64,000 bases of DNA, taken from Parastagonospora avenae f. sp. tritici 18332-5. Taxonomy: Eukaryota; Ascomycota; Dothideomycetes; Pleosporales; Phaeosphaeriaceae. The notes under the pieces are model-generated. The model ran no database searches. It was given only the letters and a program-made list of their open reading frames with translations, and was not told where the DNA came from. The first letter of the stretch is position 1, and every line of letters starts with the position of its first letter. The DNA lies in NCBI GenBank assembly GCA_022559985.1, contig JAFJTR010000084.1:1-64000 (forward strand). The letters are read 5' to 3'. Positions 54,981 through 64,000 of the stretch are shown here, one piece after another. Position numbers and translations under genes: made by a program.

Positions 54981-56845
54981 TCAAAGCCCGTAAACAAAAG
55001 TGACTCGCTCGTCACCTTCGCGTCCACGCTCAGTGGCTTCCTCGAGCCAATTGGCAAGCGAGTCTAACTTGCTGTTTCTCCAAGATCCAATAATCCTTTC
55101 GGCCATCCTGTGTTCATGTGGACGCGGTCCTTTGCCCTCGAGCCTCTCCACCTCTACAGCATCTTCGCTCCATTCGTTTAGTATTCTCTTCCTGGCCGCA
55201 TTCTCATTTCGAAGCCTTCTTAAGAACACTAGATACCCAAACGCAGAGAGTGCAACCGAGATGAGCGTCCACCAGAATGGAACAATATAGCCTGACTCTG
55301 CATAACTTGGCCGATATAGCATTGCTGCTATGACACCAGCCAAGTTGCCCCAGCCGTTGATGCCGAGGAGTACTGCTCGTTTTCCAGGCGAAGGAGTGTT
55401 TCCAGATATCCAAGCTACGGTCAGCGGCGAAGCGACATAAGTTCCGGAAAGTAGAAGGTTCAGCGCCAAGTAGCGAGGGATGGCCCAGGAGACTGGCAGG
55501 GCGACTACAATAGTCAAACCCATAACCATGATTGCGAGGCCGTAGAGGACAGGAATCAACCTGATCCGGTGCAAGTCGCTGTACCAAGCGAAGCAGAAGA
55601 GTACAATAGCGCCACATAAATGTGGCGGCGCAGTTAGCAGATTGATCAAAGCAGGGTTTGAGTTCTTTGTCAGCGGAGCCAGAACCAAAGGTAGAAAGAC
55701 AGAGAAGGCGTAGACAGGAATCGCGGAGAGAATGTTGCAAGCTAGCAAATGCCAGATCTTGGTGTTGAAGACAGCCGAAAAAATATCAGCTGGCGTCACT
55801 CCACGGTCGTCTAGCGAGGCATGGTCGCGTGAAGTTGCAGGAGCTTTGGCTGGGTTCAGCAAGTCACGAGACTCCTCATCATCGTAGTCTCCTTCTGCCT
55901 CGTGATAAGAATCATGCGAGAACGAGGCGCTCACGTTTTGAATGTTGCGATCCTGCAACACGCGTGTTGATGCGTACTTGCGCTCCTCGAGGGTAAGAAA
56001 CCATGCAGTCTCGACGTTGTGAGGCAGCACAAAGTATCCTACAATCGCAATGACGATGGTAAGGCCTCCTTCAATCAGAAAGAGCACCTGCCATGGCCTC
56101 CAACCATCATTTCTCGGCGGATCATCGTTGTGAAAGCGCGAGAAGACGGCCCAGCTCAGGATCCCACCCAGAGCGCCCCCGACAGCGGCCTGGCCGTAGA
56201 ACAAGCTCAACCGTCGTCCAAACTCAAAGCGGGTGTAGAAGAGGGACAGATATGTCACGGTAACTGGGTAGAAGCCGGCTGCGACATTGTCAGCTAACAG
56301 CCCAAACGCGCCTTTGACTTGTAGCTCTACCTTCGAGACAGCCTATGAGTGTTCGAAGTGCAAAGAGCTGCCACCTGTGCCGGACCCAAGCATGGAGAGC
56401 TGTCGAAACGCCCCACAAGAGCATGCAGGTCGGCACGAATGCAACCATGCCATATCTCCTTCCGAGAACAGCGCCCAGAGGCTGTAGCGTGACGAAGAAG
56501 GCGAAGAAGAGGGCAACGGCCGTGTTGATGTCGCTCCTCTCTAGCCCTACATCTTCAGTGAAATTTGCAGATTCGGCGTTCCCAATCTATCGCGTCTCGT
56601 CGTTAGTGTGTAGCTCTGGTACGGTAGGTGGTTTGACCGACGTTGGCTTTGTCCAGAGCATTGAAGAGGAAGAAGAGCGCAAGGAAGGGCAGCAGTAAGC
56701 AGTCAAGCTTCGCTAGAGTGCGGCGGTGCAGGCGTGGGTCCACGGCGTATGCTTCTTCAGCTTCATCGGGCGGCATATTTTGTGCTGGAGCTGTTGGAGG
56801 AACTGGCATAAGCTCCAGTTCGGGCTGCGCGCCGGTCGCGGCCAT
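54981..56845 (-). CDS. MFS transporter, anion:cation symporter (Dal5/Tna1-like)
   Basis: Three exons, 56845-56642, 56586-56331 and 56278-54981, give 585 residues. The first intron uses a GTCGGT donor, which yields LDKANIGNAESANFTEDVG, the conserved first loop of this family. Twelve membrane helices are readable, with the family motif LGRRYGMVAFVP...LLWGVSTALHAWV after helix 2-3 and AGFYPVTVTYLSLFYTRFEFGRR after helix 4. The central loop is long and acidic (about residues 275-325, SHDSYHEAEGDYDDEESRDLL). The tail is charged and cytosolic. Family members take up carboxylates, allantoate, nicotinate, biotin or amino-acid derivatives; the substrate cannot be told from sequence. Confidence 0.9.
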
Positions 56846-57880
56846 ACTCGTCGTCGTTCGCCAAGCGCATGGAACGTGGGGCGCGTCACAGGGCAGACAG
56901 CAACAAATGACCCTCGACGCGTGGACAGATGTTGGGAGGGTGATTCCGACAGTGCAGCTGGATAAACATGGCGATAGATTGACACGTGCGGCAGTTGGAT
57001 GTTGACGTGCTTATTCTCCGATGTAAGTAAGGTAGGACCCTGGATGATGACGCCGTCGACTGGGGCCTCGGTTGGTGTCTGGATGCAGGTACACGCTTCG
57101 TTCCTTCCCGCATCTTAGATACAACTTGGGCAGTCGACGTTGTTGCGCATACAACTACCCTACCTCGATACACAACTGTGCGGTAATGCTCCTCTTGAGC
57201 ACTCTGCCCAGACCGTGTTGCCGCTGGGCAGTCCGGGCAGCGAATCACATCTTGGGCATCGAGCACCTGACACATCCAGATCCACCATGGCCAGACGGCC
57301 AAGCTGGATAGTAAATTCCCGACATCTGCTCTTTGCATGTTGTTCAGTCGTCTCATTGGAAAGCTTCGGCGGTTGACTACTCATTTCTCGCTTGCACCGG
57401 TACATGCCAGTCTAAACTGGGAAGCTAGTCCTTCACACTCGCTTGGAGTGTACATCTCCGGCATACCGGGGACTACCATCACCAATAGCTTATCCCGATG
57501 TAGTCATGTCTATACCTTCTTGCCGCCTGGCCCTGTCGTTTATCGGTGATTACGGGAAGAGGGACATGGTATGGTCTGGCGTTTGGCGAATAGTACCCGC
57601 AGAACCGTACATGTGTGAACCGTGGTAGCCATGCAAACTATCGAAAACGATGAGTATGTGAAGAACACCCCAAAAGGCCCGAGTCCAACAGCCCAGTCCA
57701 ACAGCCCAGACTACCAGATACCCTTGCTTGCAATAACCTTAAAAGGACAGACTCCCTCCTTGAGACACGAGCAAGGATAGACCCGAGATCGCAAAGACTA
57801 AAGGTTTAAGGCTTCATACCTATTTCCTTGGGAGCACCCTCAATAATCGACCTGTTTCTCTAATACCACAACTTCCTACA
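56846..57880. other. Intergenic 1.0 kb between transporter and phospholipase
   Basis: No supported gene. The left end should hold the transporter promoter and the right end the promoter of the phospholipase A2 gene. Frames such as 56886-57356 (minus) and 57140-57405 lack motifs. Confidence 0.45.
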
Positions 57881-58401
57881 ATGAAGTCGACTCTCATCGC
57901 CATCCTAGGCTTTGCCAGCCTTGCCCTCTCTGCTCCATCCGTCTCTCCACGCCAATCGTCCCTCGAACAAATCACAGATAGTTATGTTTTCAGCATTTCC
58001 ATCAGCCAGTTCATCAGCAACCGCAACGGACAAGTCGGCCCTGCAGAGCTAGACTGGAGTGCTGATGGCTGCTCCTCTTCACCCGACAATCCATTCGGCT
58101 TCGACTGTAGGCTCTCCCTTGTGTGTTTGTTAACCCCTCTGACGCTCGTATAGTCAAAGACTCCTGCAATCGCCATGACTTTGGCTACCGCAACTTCAAG
58201 AAGCAATCGCGCTTCGAGGCCAACAAGGCGAGGATTGACAGCAACTTCAAGCAGGACATGTTCAATCAGTGCGAGAGCGAGAGATTCAAGGAGGCTTGTC
58301 GAGCGACGGCCACGATTTATTATGAGGCGGTAAAGGCTTTTGGGAGGAAGCAGGCCGCGGAGATAAGAGAGGCAAGGCGGGCGGCTGAGCAAATGGAGTA
58401 G
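57881..58401 (+). CDS. Small secreted phospholipase A2 (fungal/bacterial type)
   Basis: Exons 57881-58106 and 58154-58401 give 157 residues. A signal peptide (MKSTLIAILGFASLALS) is followed by a short pro-like segment ending SPRQ. The core is WSADGCSSSPDNPFGFDFKDSCNRHDFGYRNFKKQ, which holds the catalytic His-Asp pair in CNRHDFGYRN, plus two further Cys (QCESER and EACRATA) that fit disulfides. This is the group XIV phospholipase A2 pattern. The enzyme releases fatty acids from phospholipids outside the cell. The tail is highly basic/acidic helical (RKQAAEIREARRAAEQME). The intron is 47 bases. Confidence 0.9.
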
Positions 58402-58803
58402 GCGTGAAGAATGGTAGATAGTCATGAAAAAGTAAGGTAATAGAAGTGAGACTACTTGGCATGACTGGGCGCGTAATGTATCTTTCAATCACCGTGCATG
58501 AGTTCTGGAGCTACTTTGTCCGTTTGAGGTACACCAGGATACAAAACTCGCATCGCAGGACATGTAGGCGTTTGGCGTATGAAGAGGTGCAAAAATCGTA
58601 GCTAATGTCTACTTTTGTGTGTTGGTGTGAAGAATGATGGAGGCCGTGGTGATGGACCTTGAGCGGACCTCCGTGGTGGTTGGCCCGGGCGCCTGACGTA
58701 GCGAATCTCGTGAGAGCGGGCGTGTCCTTTCCATAACAATCTATTCGCAACCAAAATGAGTACTACGCATAAAATCCGATAGCATATCGAGACGACAAAC
58801 AAA
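58402..58803. other. Intergenic between phospholipase and SEC39
   Basis: 402 bases with no recognised gene; it should carry the SEC39 promoter near its right end. Confidence 0.45.
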
Positions 58804-61702
58804 ATGCATCCCATAGAGAAGCTACGCCAGCTCTCCGCGCCGCATTGCGTGCTGCTCGCCGTGCAATACGCAGCCGAGTCCAATATCAAAGCGCTGCGAG
58901 CCTTGACAGCGCTGCAAGATGCCGAACTACCGCTAGAGCTCGTCCTGAGCATTCTCCTGACGTATCTTCCGGAAGAACTCGAACCGGCATCCTACATCGA
59001 ATACCTCAACGAACTTGCGACCGAGTCGCGACACCCAGGCGAAGACCCCGCTGCAGTGTTGGACATAGCTTCGGTGGAGGAGCTGTCATTGTCACGAGCA
59101 AAGAAGAGGAGGAAAGCGCTAGACCTGCTACCCGTCATACACCCTTTGTATGCTACAGAAGACGAGCTCGACGTTGCCAGCCACTTCCTCATCCACCGCG
59201 CGCACCGCATCGATGCCCAGACCGGCCTCCTCGACCTTGCGCCCCAGCTCATTGTCCCCTTCCTGAACCATTCCGAGTACCTCCGCACGTGGTTCATATC
59301 GACCGTCCTACCGCTCCTCCGCCTCAGCTATGAATACTACCCACAAAGCGCGACCGGCTCGCTGGACGAGTTCGCACGTCTGCAGGGCAGGCGCGCAATA
59401 GAATACCAATTCGCCAACGTGCGACATGCGAGCGGAGGCGACAAAAGTCATGTGGCCCGGGATATCAAGGGTGTTGTGGCTCCGTGGATGTGTGGTGCAA
59501 GCCATCGCAAGCGGCGAAGAATCTCGCACGAGGGACGAAGAGCCTCAGTAGCGCAAGACCCACCACAAGAGCCAGGCGACTGGGAATGCTTGTTCCAGTG
59601 GATACTTCACACGTCCAAGGAGAATTTGAACTTGGCTACGACAGCCATCAGCGAATGGGACGGACCCGAAGACATGGACCTCGGTGGCTATGAGGAGGGA
59701 CGGGACTATGTCGACGATGAGCAGCAGCGCAGGCTAGAGGTGCAATACGCCCAGACTGCTCTCGCCTGTCTCTACTTGGTTGATAAGAGCGACGTACCAA
59801 CACTGCAGACTGCTCATGCACTGCTGGGCCGAATATGTGATCTGCTGAACCACGAACCTCCACCACATCTCAGTGTTGGCGTCGAATCGCTCCCTACCTA
59901 TGATCTAGAGGAGCCGATTTTACAGGACGCTACCACGGCTCTGCTCCAAGAACAGCGTCTACTAGAGTCCGACAATGTCATTACCAAACCTGGTCACGGC
60001 AGTATACAGGTCCTCAAACTCATCCTCTTTTCAGCATGCGCTCTATCCACTCTGCAATATCCAGTCTCAATGCGACAGCTTGCAACCATGTCTTTGCGCG
60101 ACGACCACGCCGAACAGATCTCGTTACTACAAAAGGTCGTGCACCAGCTGAGCAGCTCGAGAAAGGACAGTGATCAATGGACGAGCGCCAGACTCAAGCT
60201 TCTCTGGCTCTGGAACTGGGGCACAGACGGGCATGATAGCGATCGCCACGCGCAGGGCATCCTTGGTATGCTCAAGAGGAGTGAGGTCGAGACAGAATTA
60301 CTCAAGGCGCTCATAGAGAGCAGTCACTACCCTCTTGTTGTACAAACGTACATCAGACCCAGTAATGGCCAGCCACCACTGCCTCTCGACGAGGCAGAGC
60401 GAGTTATCCTATCGTCGGCTATGAACTACTACGATGGTGCTAGTAATGGCAATCGAACCAGAGGCGGCATGAAACGCGCTGCAGAGACTATCACTGCATT
60501 TGCCCCTCACTTCTCCAAGTCTTCGCGCTTCCAGCGCATACAAGCTTTGCTGTCCGCGACACATGCCATGTCGTTCTATTCACTTATTCTCCAACACGGT
60601 GTGCCATTTCAGCCTGTCGATATTCGAGCCAGCTCCAACACACTATCCCTCATACAAAAACTCTTGTCGCAGAATAGCGGGAGCTATACGAAACTGGATG
60701 ATCTGATATCTATTGGACAGAACCTTGTAGTATCAATGCCGTCTACTATAATGAATGACGATGTCCCTAGCCCACTTGACACTTCTACAGTTGAGCGGAA
60801 GAAGGTTGCTGCTGAGCGTCGTGTTATTGGCATGGCAATCGACGCAGCTTTGGAGGAAGACGACTTCGAAACAGCTTACTCATACGTTGTGAATCGACTG
60901 ACACCGTCGACACCATCACCAACACCATCTATCGCATCCCAGCGGTTCTCATTCGGCTCAGTTGACACCGATGAGCATGAGGACGATGCCGAAGACGTAG
61001 CATGGAGAGCAGCATTACGTGCTGGTCGATACAGCTCGACATCGCTTTCAAACTCATGGTCCCAATCTGCTGCGCGACCAGATCTTCGCCGCCTGGAGCA
61101 ACGCATGGAGCTCTTGTCACAAGCGCTACTCCTGGCTCCTCCGAATCATCTCGAAGAAGTGCTCAATGTATGGCAACAGTGCGAAACGGAGATGAGTACC
61201 CTCTTGGCTGCAGAGACAGAAGCAGAAGAGCGGTTCAACGACGCCGCCGATCGCAAGCTTCCTGGTACTTTCATCAACGAGACTATCACCGTTCAACCCC
61301 GCCGTGAAGTTGGGCGCGGTGCCGTCGAAGAAGCACCCATGGGACTCTTCGACGTTGCTCGAGGAGCAGCTGCAGCCTTCTCCAAGTCAGCGTTCCCACT
61401 TCGTGGCGGTGCACAGGCAGCATCAAATGCGGATGCGCGCGATGCAAGCATGAGCTCGAGTCGCGTCAGCATGGACTTTAGCGATTCGGGTAGCATGAGC
61501 GGACACGACGAACGTATGAGAAAAAGAGATATGGTTGCAAGCGCTGCGACTGGAGCGTTGGCAAGCGGCACTGGAGCACTTGCCAGCGGACTGGGCTGGA
61601 TGTTAGGTAAGTTTTTGAATTACAAACTGCAGACATCGGGTCCTGGGTCGAGGCTAATTTTGAACAGGCGCCAAACCAGTACAAGAACAGGAGCGCGAGT
61701 AG
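58804..61702 (+). CDS. SEC39: Secretory pathway protein Sec39 (Dsl1 tethering complex subunit)
   Basis: Exons 58804-61606 and 61668-61702 give 945 residues. The protein is an all-helical solenoid typical of the Sec39/NBAS domain. The start reads KLRQLSAPHCVLLAVQYAAES, LPLELVLSILLTYLPEELEP and IEYLNEL, and further conserved stretches include LLDLAPQLIVPFLNHSEYLRTWFISTVLPLLRL. The last 150 residues are Ser/Gly-rich and low-complexity (TGALASGTGALASGLG). The 61-base intron splits the last codons, and joining gives LGAKPVQEQERE. Sec39 tethers Golgi-derived COPI vesicles at the ER with Dsl1 and Tip20. No signal peptide or membrane helix is present. Confidence 0.88.
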
Positions 61703-62036
61703 CATACCGTAGGCAAACAATAAGAAACGATACCCAACTCAAACAGCCAGCTACACAATAATTTCCTTCCTCTTACTCGTCCTTTGTAATCGCTCTCATA
61801 TGGGAACGTATATGTGTGTTTCACCGCTACCATCGCTCTTTTCCCAACAATTTCTTGCGCTGTAACGTCAAGGAGCAAACGCTCCTATCTATGCGTCTCT
61901 CACCCTGAGATAGCCTTTTCTAGCACTGGCCCGCCAAGGTATATAAGCCCGCCATACTCCTCGATCTCTCTCTCTCAACAACAACCCTCTTCTCACCCTG
62001 TCCACCATCAAACGAGTCGACAGTCGAACAACAACA
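61703..62036. other. Intergenic with promoter of first small secreted protein
   Basis: These 334 bases hold the SEC39 3' end and the promoter and leader of the first four-cysteine gene, with a TATATAA box and a C/A-rich leader before the ATG. Confidence 0.55.
61940..61946 (+). promoter_or_regulatory. TATA-like box of first small secreted protein gene
   Basis: TATATAA lies 91 bases before the ATG at 62037, a typical position for a strong regulated fungal promoter. Confidence 0.5.
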
Positions 62037-62426
62037 ATGCGTCTCACTACCATGATCACGGCGCTCTTCCTCGCGGCCGAGTCTGCCTATGCCTCTCCGA
62101 CGGGCGAGACTCTCGTCAACATCAACCTCTTCGGCCGCAGCCGCACTTGCGGTGGTACGCCCACTACCCTGAACCTTCAGGCCAACCTCTGTTACACGAT
62201 CGCCGGCAAAAACAGTCTTCGCATCATTGAACACAAGGCCGGGCTGTTATACAGCTCTCGTAAGTTCCTGAGAAAGGAGGGCGCTTGATTGATGAGTTGA
62301 GGAGGCTAATCATTTGCAGTGCATGTGTACCCGAGCGCCAAGTGCCATGTGGCTTGGACGCTGCAGCCGCTTCAGGACAGATGCTCGGATGTCAGCGCGT
62401 ATCAGAGTATTATGGTCGTTACTTAG
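62037..62426 (+). CDS. Small secreted four-cysteine protein A (effector-like)
   Basis: Exons 62037-62259 and 62320-62426 give 109 residues. A signal peptide (MRLTTMITALFLAAESAYA) is followed by a 90-residue mature protein with four cysteines (RTCGG, ANLCYTI, SAKCHVAW, DRCSDVSAY). The 60-base intron lies in phase 1 just after YSS, and the second exon begins LHVYPSAKC. The protein has no recognised domain. It shares the intron position, phase and cysteine layout with the next gene, so they are tandem paralogues. A size near 110 with a signal peptide and paired Cys is typical of effector or antimicrobial candidates, but no function is shown. Confidence 0.78.
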
Positions 62427-62771
62427 GGCTGGGGAGGGGAGGGTCATGGAGGGCTGACGGGGAGTGGATACACATACAGAATGATCAAATTAGACATTCG
62501 TGTGGCGACAGGCAGAAGATGAACTCAGAATTGGTACTCTACGTTTGCCTCTCACATGTGTGAACAACCGCTTCTCTCACTGTACCTTTCGGTAAGGGTC
62601 GCCCCTACCCCTGCCTTTACCTCGATCAAACGCACGCAGCTTCGTAACACATATAAGCTTTCCCCCTGCCTCCGCCCTCTACCTCCCTCCATCCTACAGC
62701 CCTCCCCACAGAGCGCTCAACTTCCAGCACATCATCAATCATCATCTCAATCTCTCCAACAAGCAGCAAAA
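62427..62771. other. Intergenic with promoter of second small secreted protein
   Basis: 345 bases between the tandem paralogues; it contains a CATATAAG box near 62650-62657 about 115 bases before the next ATG and a C/T-rich leader. No other gene. Confidence 0.5.
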
Positions 62772-63165
62772 ATGCAATTCACCAACTTCATCACCACCAT
62801 ACTGGTAGCCTTCATCAGCACTGCCCTCGCCCAGTCCAACGCCATCGTCTCCCTCGCCCTCACCACCGACTCAACCTGCTCCAGTACCCCCGCGCCCTTC
62901 GAGATGGAGACCAACCGCTGCTACTCGTTCGGCGACACCAAGGGCATCCGTATTACGCACCACTCTCCAGGCGCGACGTACAACGCTTGTAAGTACACCT
63001 TAGCTACGATGAAAGATTTGGGGATGTAACTGATGTGTGGAAGTGCGCGTGTACACGACGGCCAACTGCGATGCGAGACAGGACTGGAAGTATGTGGAGT
63101 TGGGCGGGGGAGCGTGTGAGGATGTCAGTGCTTATAAGGCGTACTTGTTCAAGCTCCGTGACTGA
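62772..63165 (+). CDS. Small secreted four-cysteine protein B (paralogue of A)
   Basis: Exons 62772-62988 and 63044-63165 give 112 residues. A signal peptide (MQFTNFITTILVAFISTALA) precedes a mature protein with cysteines in DSTCSS, TNRCYSF, TANCDARQDW and GACEDVSAYKAYLF. The 55-base phase-1 intron follows the codons for YNA, and the second exon begins LRVYTTANC, matching LHVYPSAKC of the preceding gene. Shared features are the G-K-(N/G)-(S/I)-(L/R)-I-(I/T)-(E/H)-H block before the intron and the C-(S/E)-DVSAY block after it. The function is unknown; I infer a duplicated secreted family under its own TATA-type promoters. Confidence 0.8.
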
Positions 63166-63672
63166 ATGGCGAAGAGACGGGGGAGCAGATGTGGAGACTA
63201 CACTTCAAGAATTGGTGGAGATGGATAGTCAGACAGATAAAGCGAGACAGTGAAAGACCATCTCAACTTCTCACCTAAACTTCATCACGCCTTTGACCGA
63301 TTCGTTTCATGCCCGACTTGACGTCTTCTCATTCTATCTACACGCCCTGCGCTACCCTTATATACGCTCCCTTCAACCCCAACCCCAACCCCCATTCCAT
63401 ATTTACACAACTCATCTCATGTACAAAACGAACGAACGGACGACAAAAAAGTACTCCTTCGCTAATGCCATGCTACGCGATCTAGATAAAAGAGCGAGAG
63501 TGGGGTATATCTTCCAATCGAAAAATGACTTTGCTTCGCTTCCGGGGCACTCAAGAATGTTTTCTTTCCGCAAGGGCGGCGCAACGTGACAACATGTTAG
63601 GAATGTATCCCTTCCTCCCCTTCCTCCCCTTCCTCCCCTTCCTCCGCAACACTTGTTGTTCCATGTAACTTG
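63166..63672. other. Convergent intergenic region with CCTTCCTCC repeats
   Basis: 507 bases between convergent genes. It contains C/A-rich low-complexity near 63380-63400 and a 9-base tandem tract at 63609-63645. No gene is seen. Confidence 0.5.
63609..63645. repeat. Short tandem repeat, 9-base unit CCTTCCTCC
   Basis: About four near-perfect copies of a CCTTCCTCC-like unit, pyrimidine-only on the plus strand, lying just downstream of the minus-strand gene at the right edge. Confidence 0.85.
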
Positions 63673-64000
63673 TTACAAAGCAATCGGCGGCACGGCATTG
63701 AGAACTCTGGCCACCTCGTTCGGCGCCATCTGGCTGTTCTGCAAGCTGCGGACCTGACTGCCTTTGCGTAGACGCTGCAGGCCAATAGCCAATTTCCAGC
63801 TCTCCGACTCGTCGATGAGGAAAACGTATTTCTTGCCGTCGGTGTCGCGGACCGAGGCGCGCAGGATATGGAGGCGTTTCGAAGTTTGGATACCAGTCTA
63901 TGAAGTATGTCAGTATGTCAAGGTTAAGGAAGGATGAGAAAGAGCGTCACTAACCTCGACCATTTTCAGCGTCCAAGCCTTGACATCCCACTCTCGCTGC
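63673..64000 (-). CDS. Unrecognised protein, C-terminal part (cut by right edge)
   Basis: Two exon parts are visible, 64000-63955 and 63897-63673, joined across a 57-base intron. The last 90 residues read WDVKAWTLKMVE, then TGIQTSKRLHILRASVRD, KKYVFLIDESESWKLAIGLQRL and NSQMAPNEVARVLNAVPPIAL before the stop. The frame is clean and the composition is that of a normal cytosolic or nuclear protein. I do not recognise the family; the N-terminal part lies outside the window. Confidence 0.6.

Overview
The window looks like nuclear DNA of a filamentous ascomycete, most likely a Dothideomycete of the Pleosporales. The reasons are: short introns (about 47-100 bases) with GT...AG ends and CTAAC-like branch sites; typical fungal families (DUF1772, DUF7053, fungal heme peroxidase, Vam7, Sec39, QCR8); a secreted enzyme repertoire; and transposons that carry heavy C:G to T:A damage of the repeat-induced point mutation (RIP) type. 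The class and order are inferred from family resemblance, not proven. All exon joins were read by eye from splice sites and reading-frame continuity; every join listed keeps an open frame unless I say otherwise.

Region 1 (1 to about 8.9 kb) is a dead repeat block with no intact gene. A Ty1/copia retrotransposon lies on the minus strand (gag, zinc knuckle, protease, integrase, AT-hook linker, start of reverse transcriptase, then cut by the left window edge). Next to it is a Tad-like LINE, also on the minus strand (CCHC gag, endonuclease, reverse transcriptase, RNase H). Both are full of TAG/TAA stops, and their catalytic acidic residues have become Asn or Lys. Region 2 (9.0-11.6 kb) is a transition zone with a secreted heme peroxidase broken by two TAG stops and a small secreted cupin-like gene.

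Region 3 (12-49 kb) is ordinary euchromatin. It holds an m-AAA mitochondrial protease (Yta12/Rca1 type), the bc1 subunit QCR8, a membrane LysM protein, a vacuolar Ca2+/H+ exchanger, a chitin deacetylase, a GH27 alpha-galactosidase, a six-hairpin glycosidase, the Vam7 SNARE, an alpha/beta hydrolase, an EB1/Bim1 microtubule-tip protein, a DOMON-cytochrome b561 protein, a CE3-like esterase, an ALKBH6-like dioxygenase, an F-box/LRR protein ending in a CaaX box, a DUF7053 protein, a DUF1772 membrane protein and a secreted GMC oxidoreductase.

Region 4 (49.4-51.4 kb) is a complete but inactive pogo/Fot1-type DNA transposon with both inverted repeats and a TA target duplication. Region 5 (51.8-64 kb) has a glycine-rich DUF1399 protein, an MFS transporter, a secreted phospholipase A2, the Dsl1-complex subunit Sec39, a tandem pair of four-cysteine secreted proteins (effector-like), and the 3' end of an unrecognised gene cut by the right edge.

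Functionally, housekeeping trafficking and organelle genes (VAM7, SEC39, BIM1, YTA12, QCR8, Ca2+ exchanger) alternate with secreted enzymes for plant or fungal polysaccharides and with small secreted proteins. I see no backbone biosynthetic gene, no CRISPR, no rRNA and no convincing tRNA.
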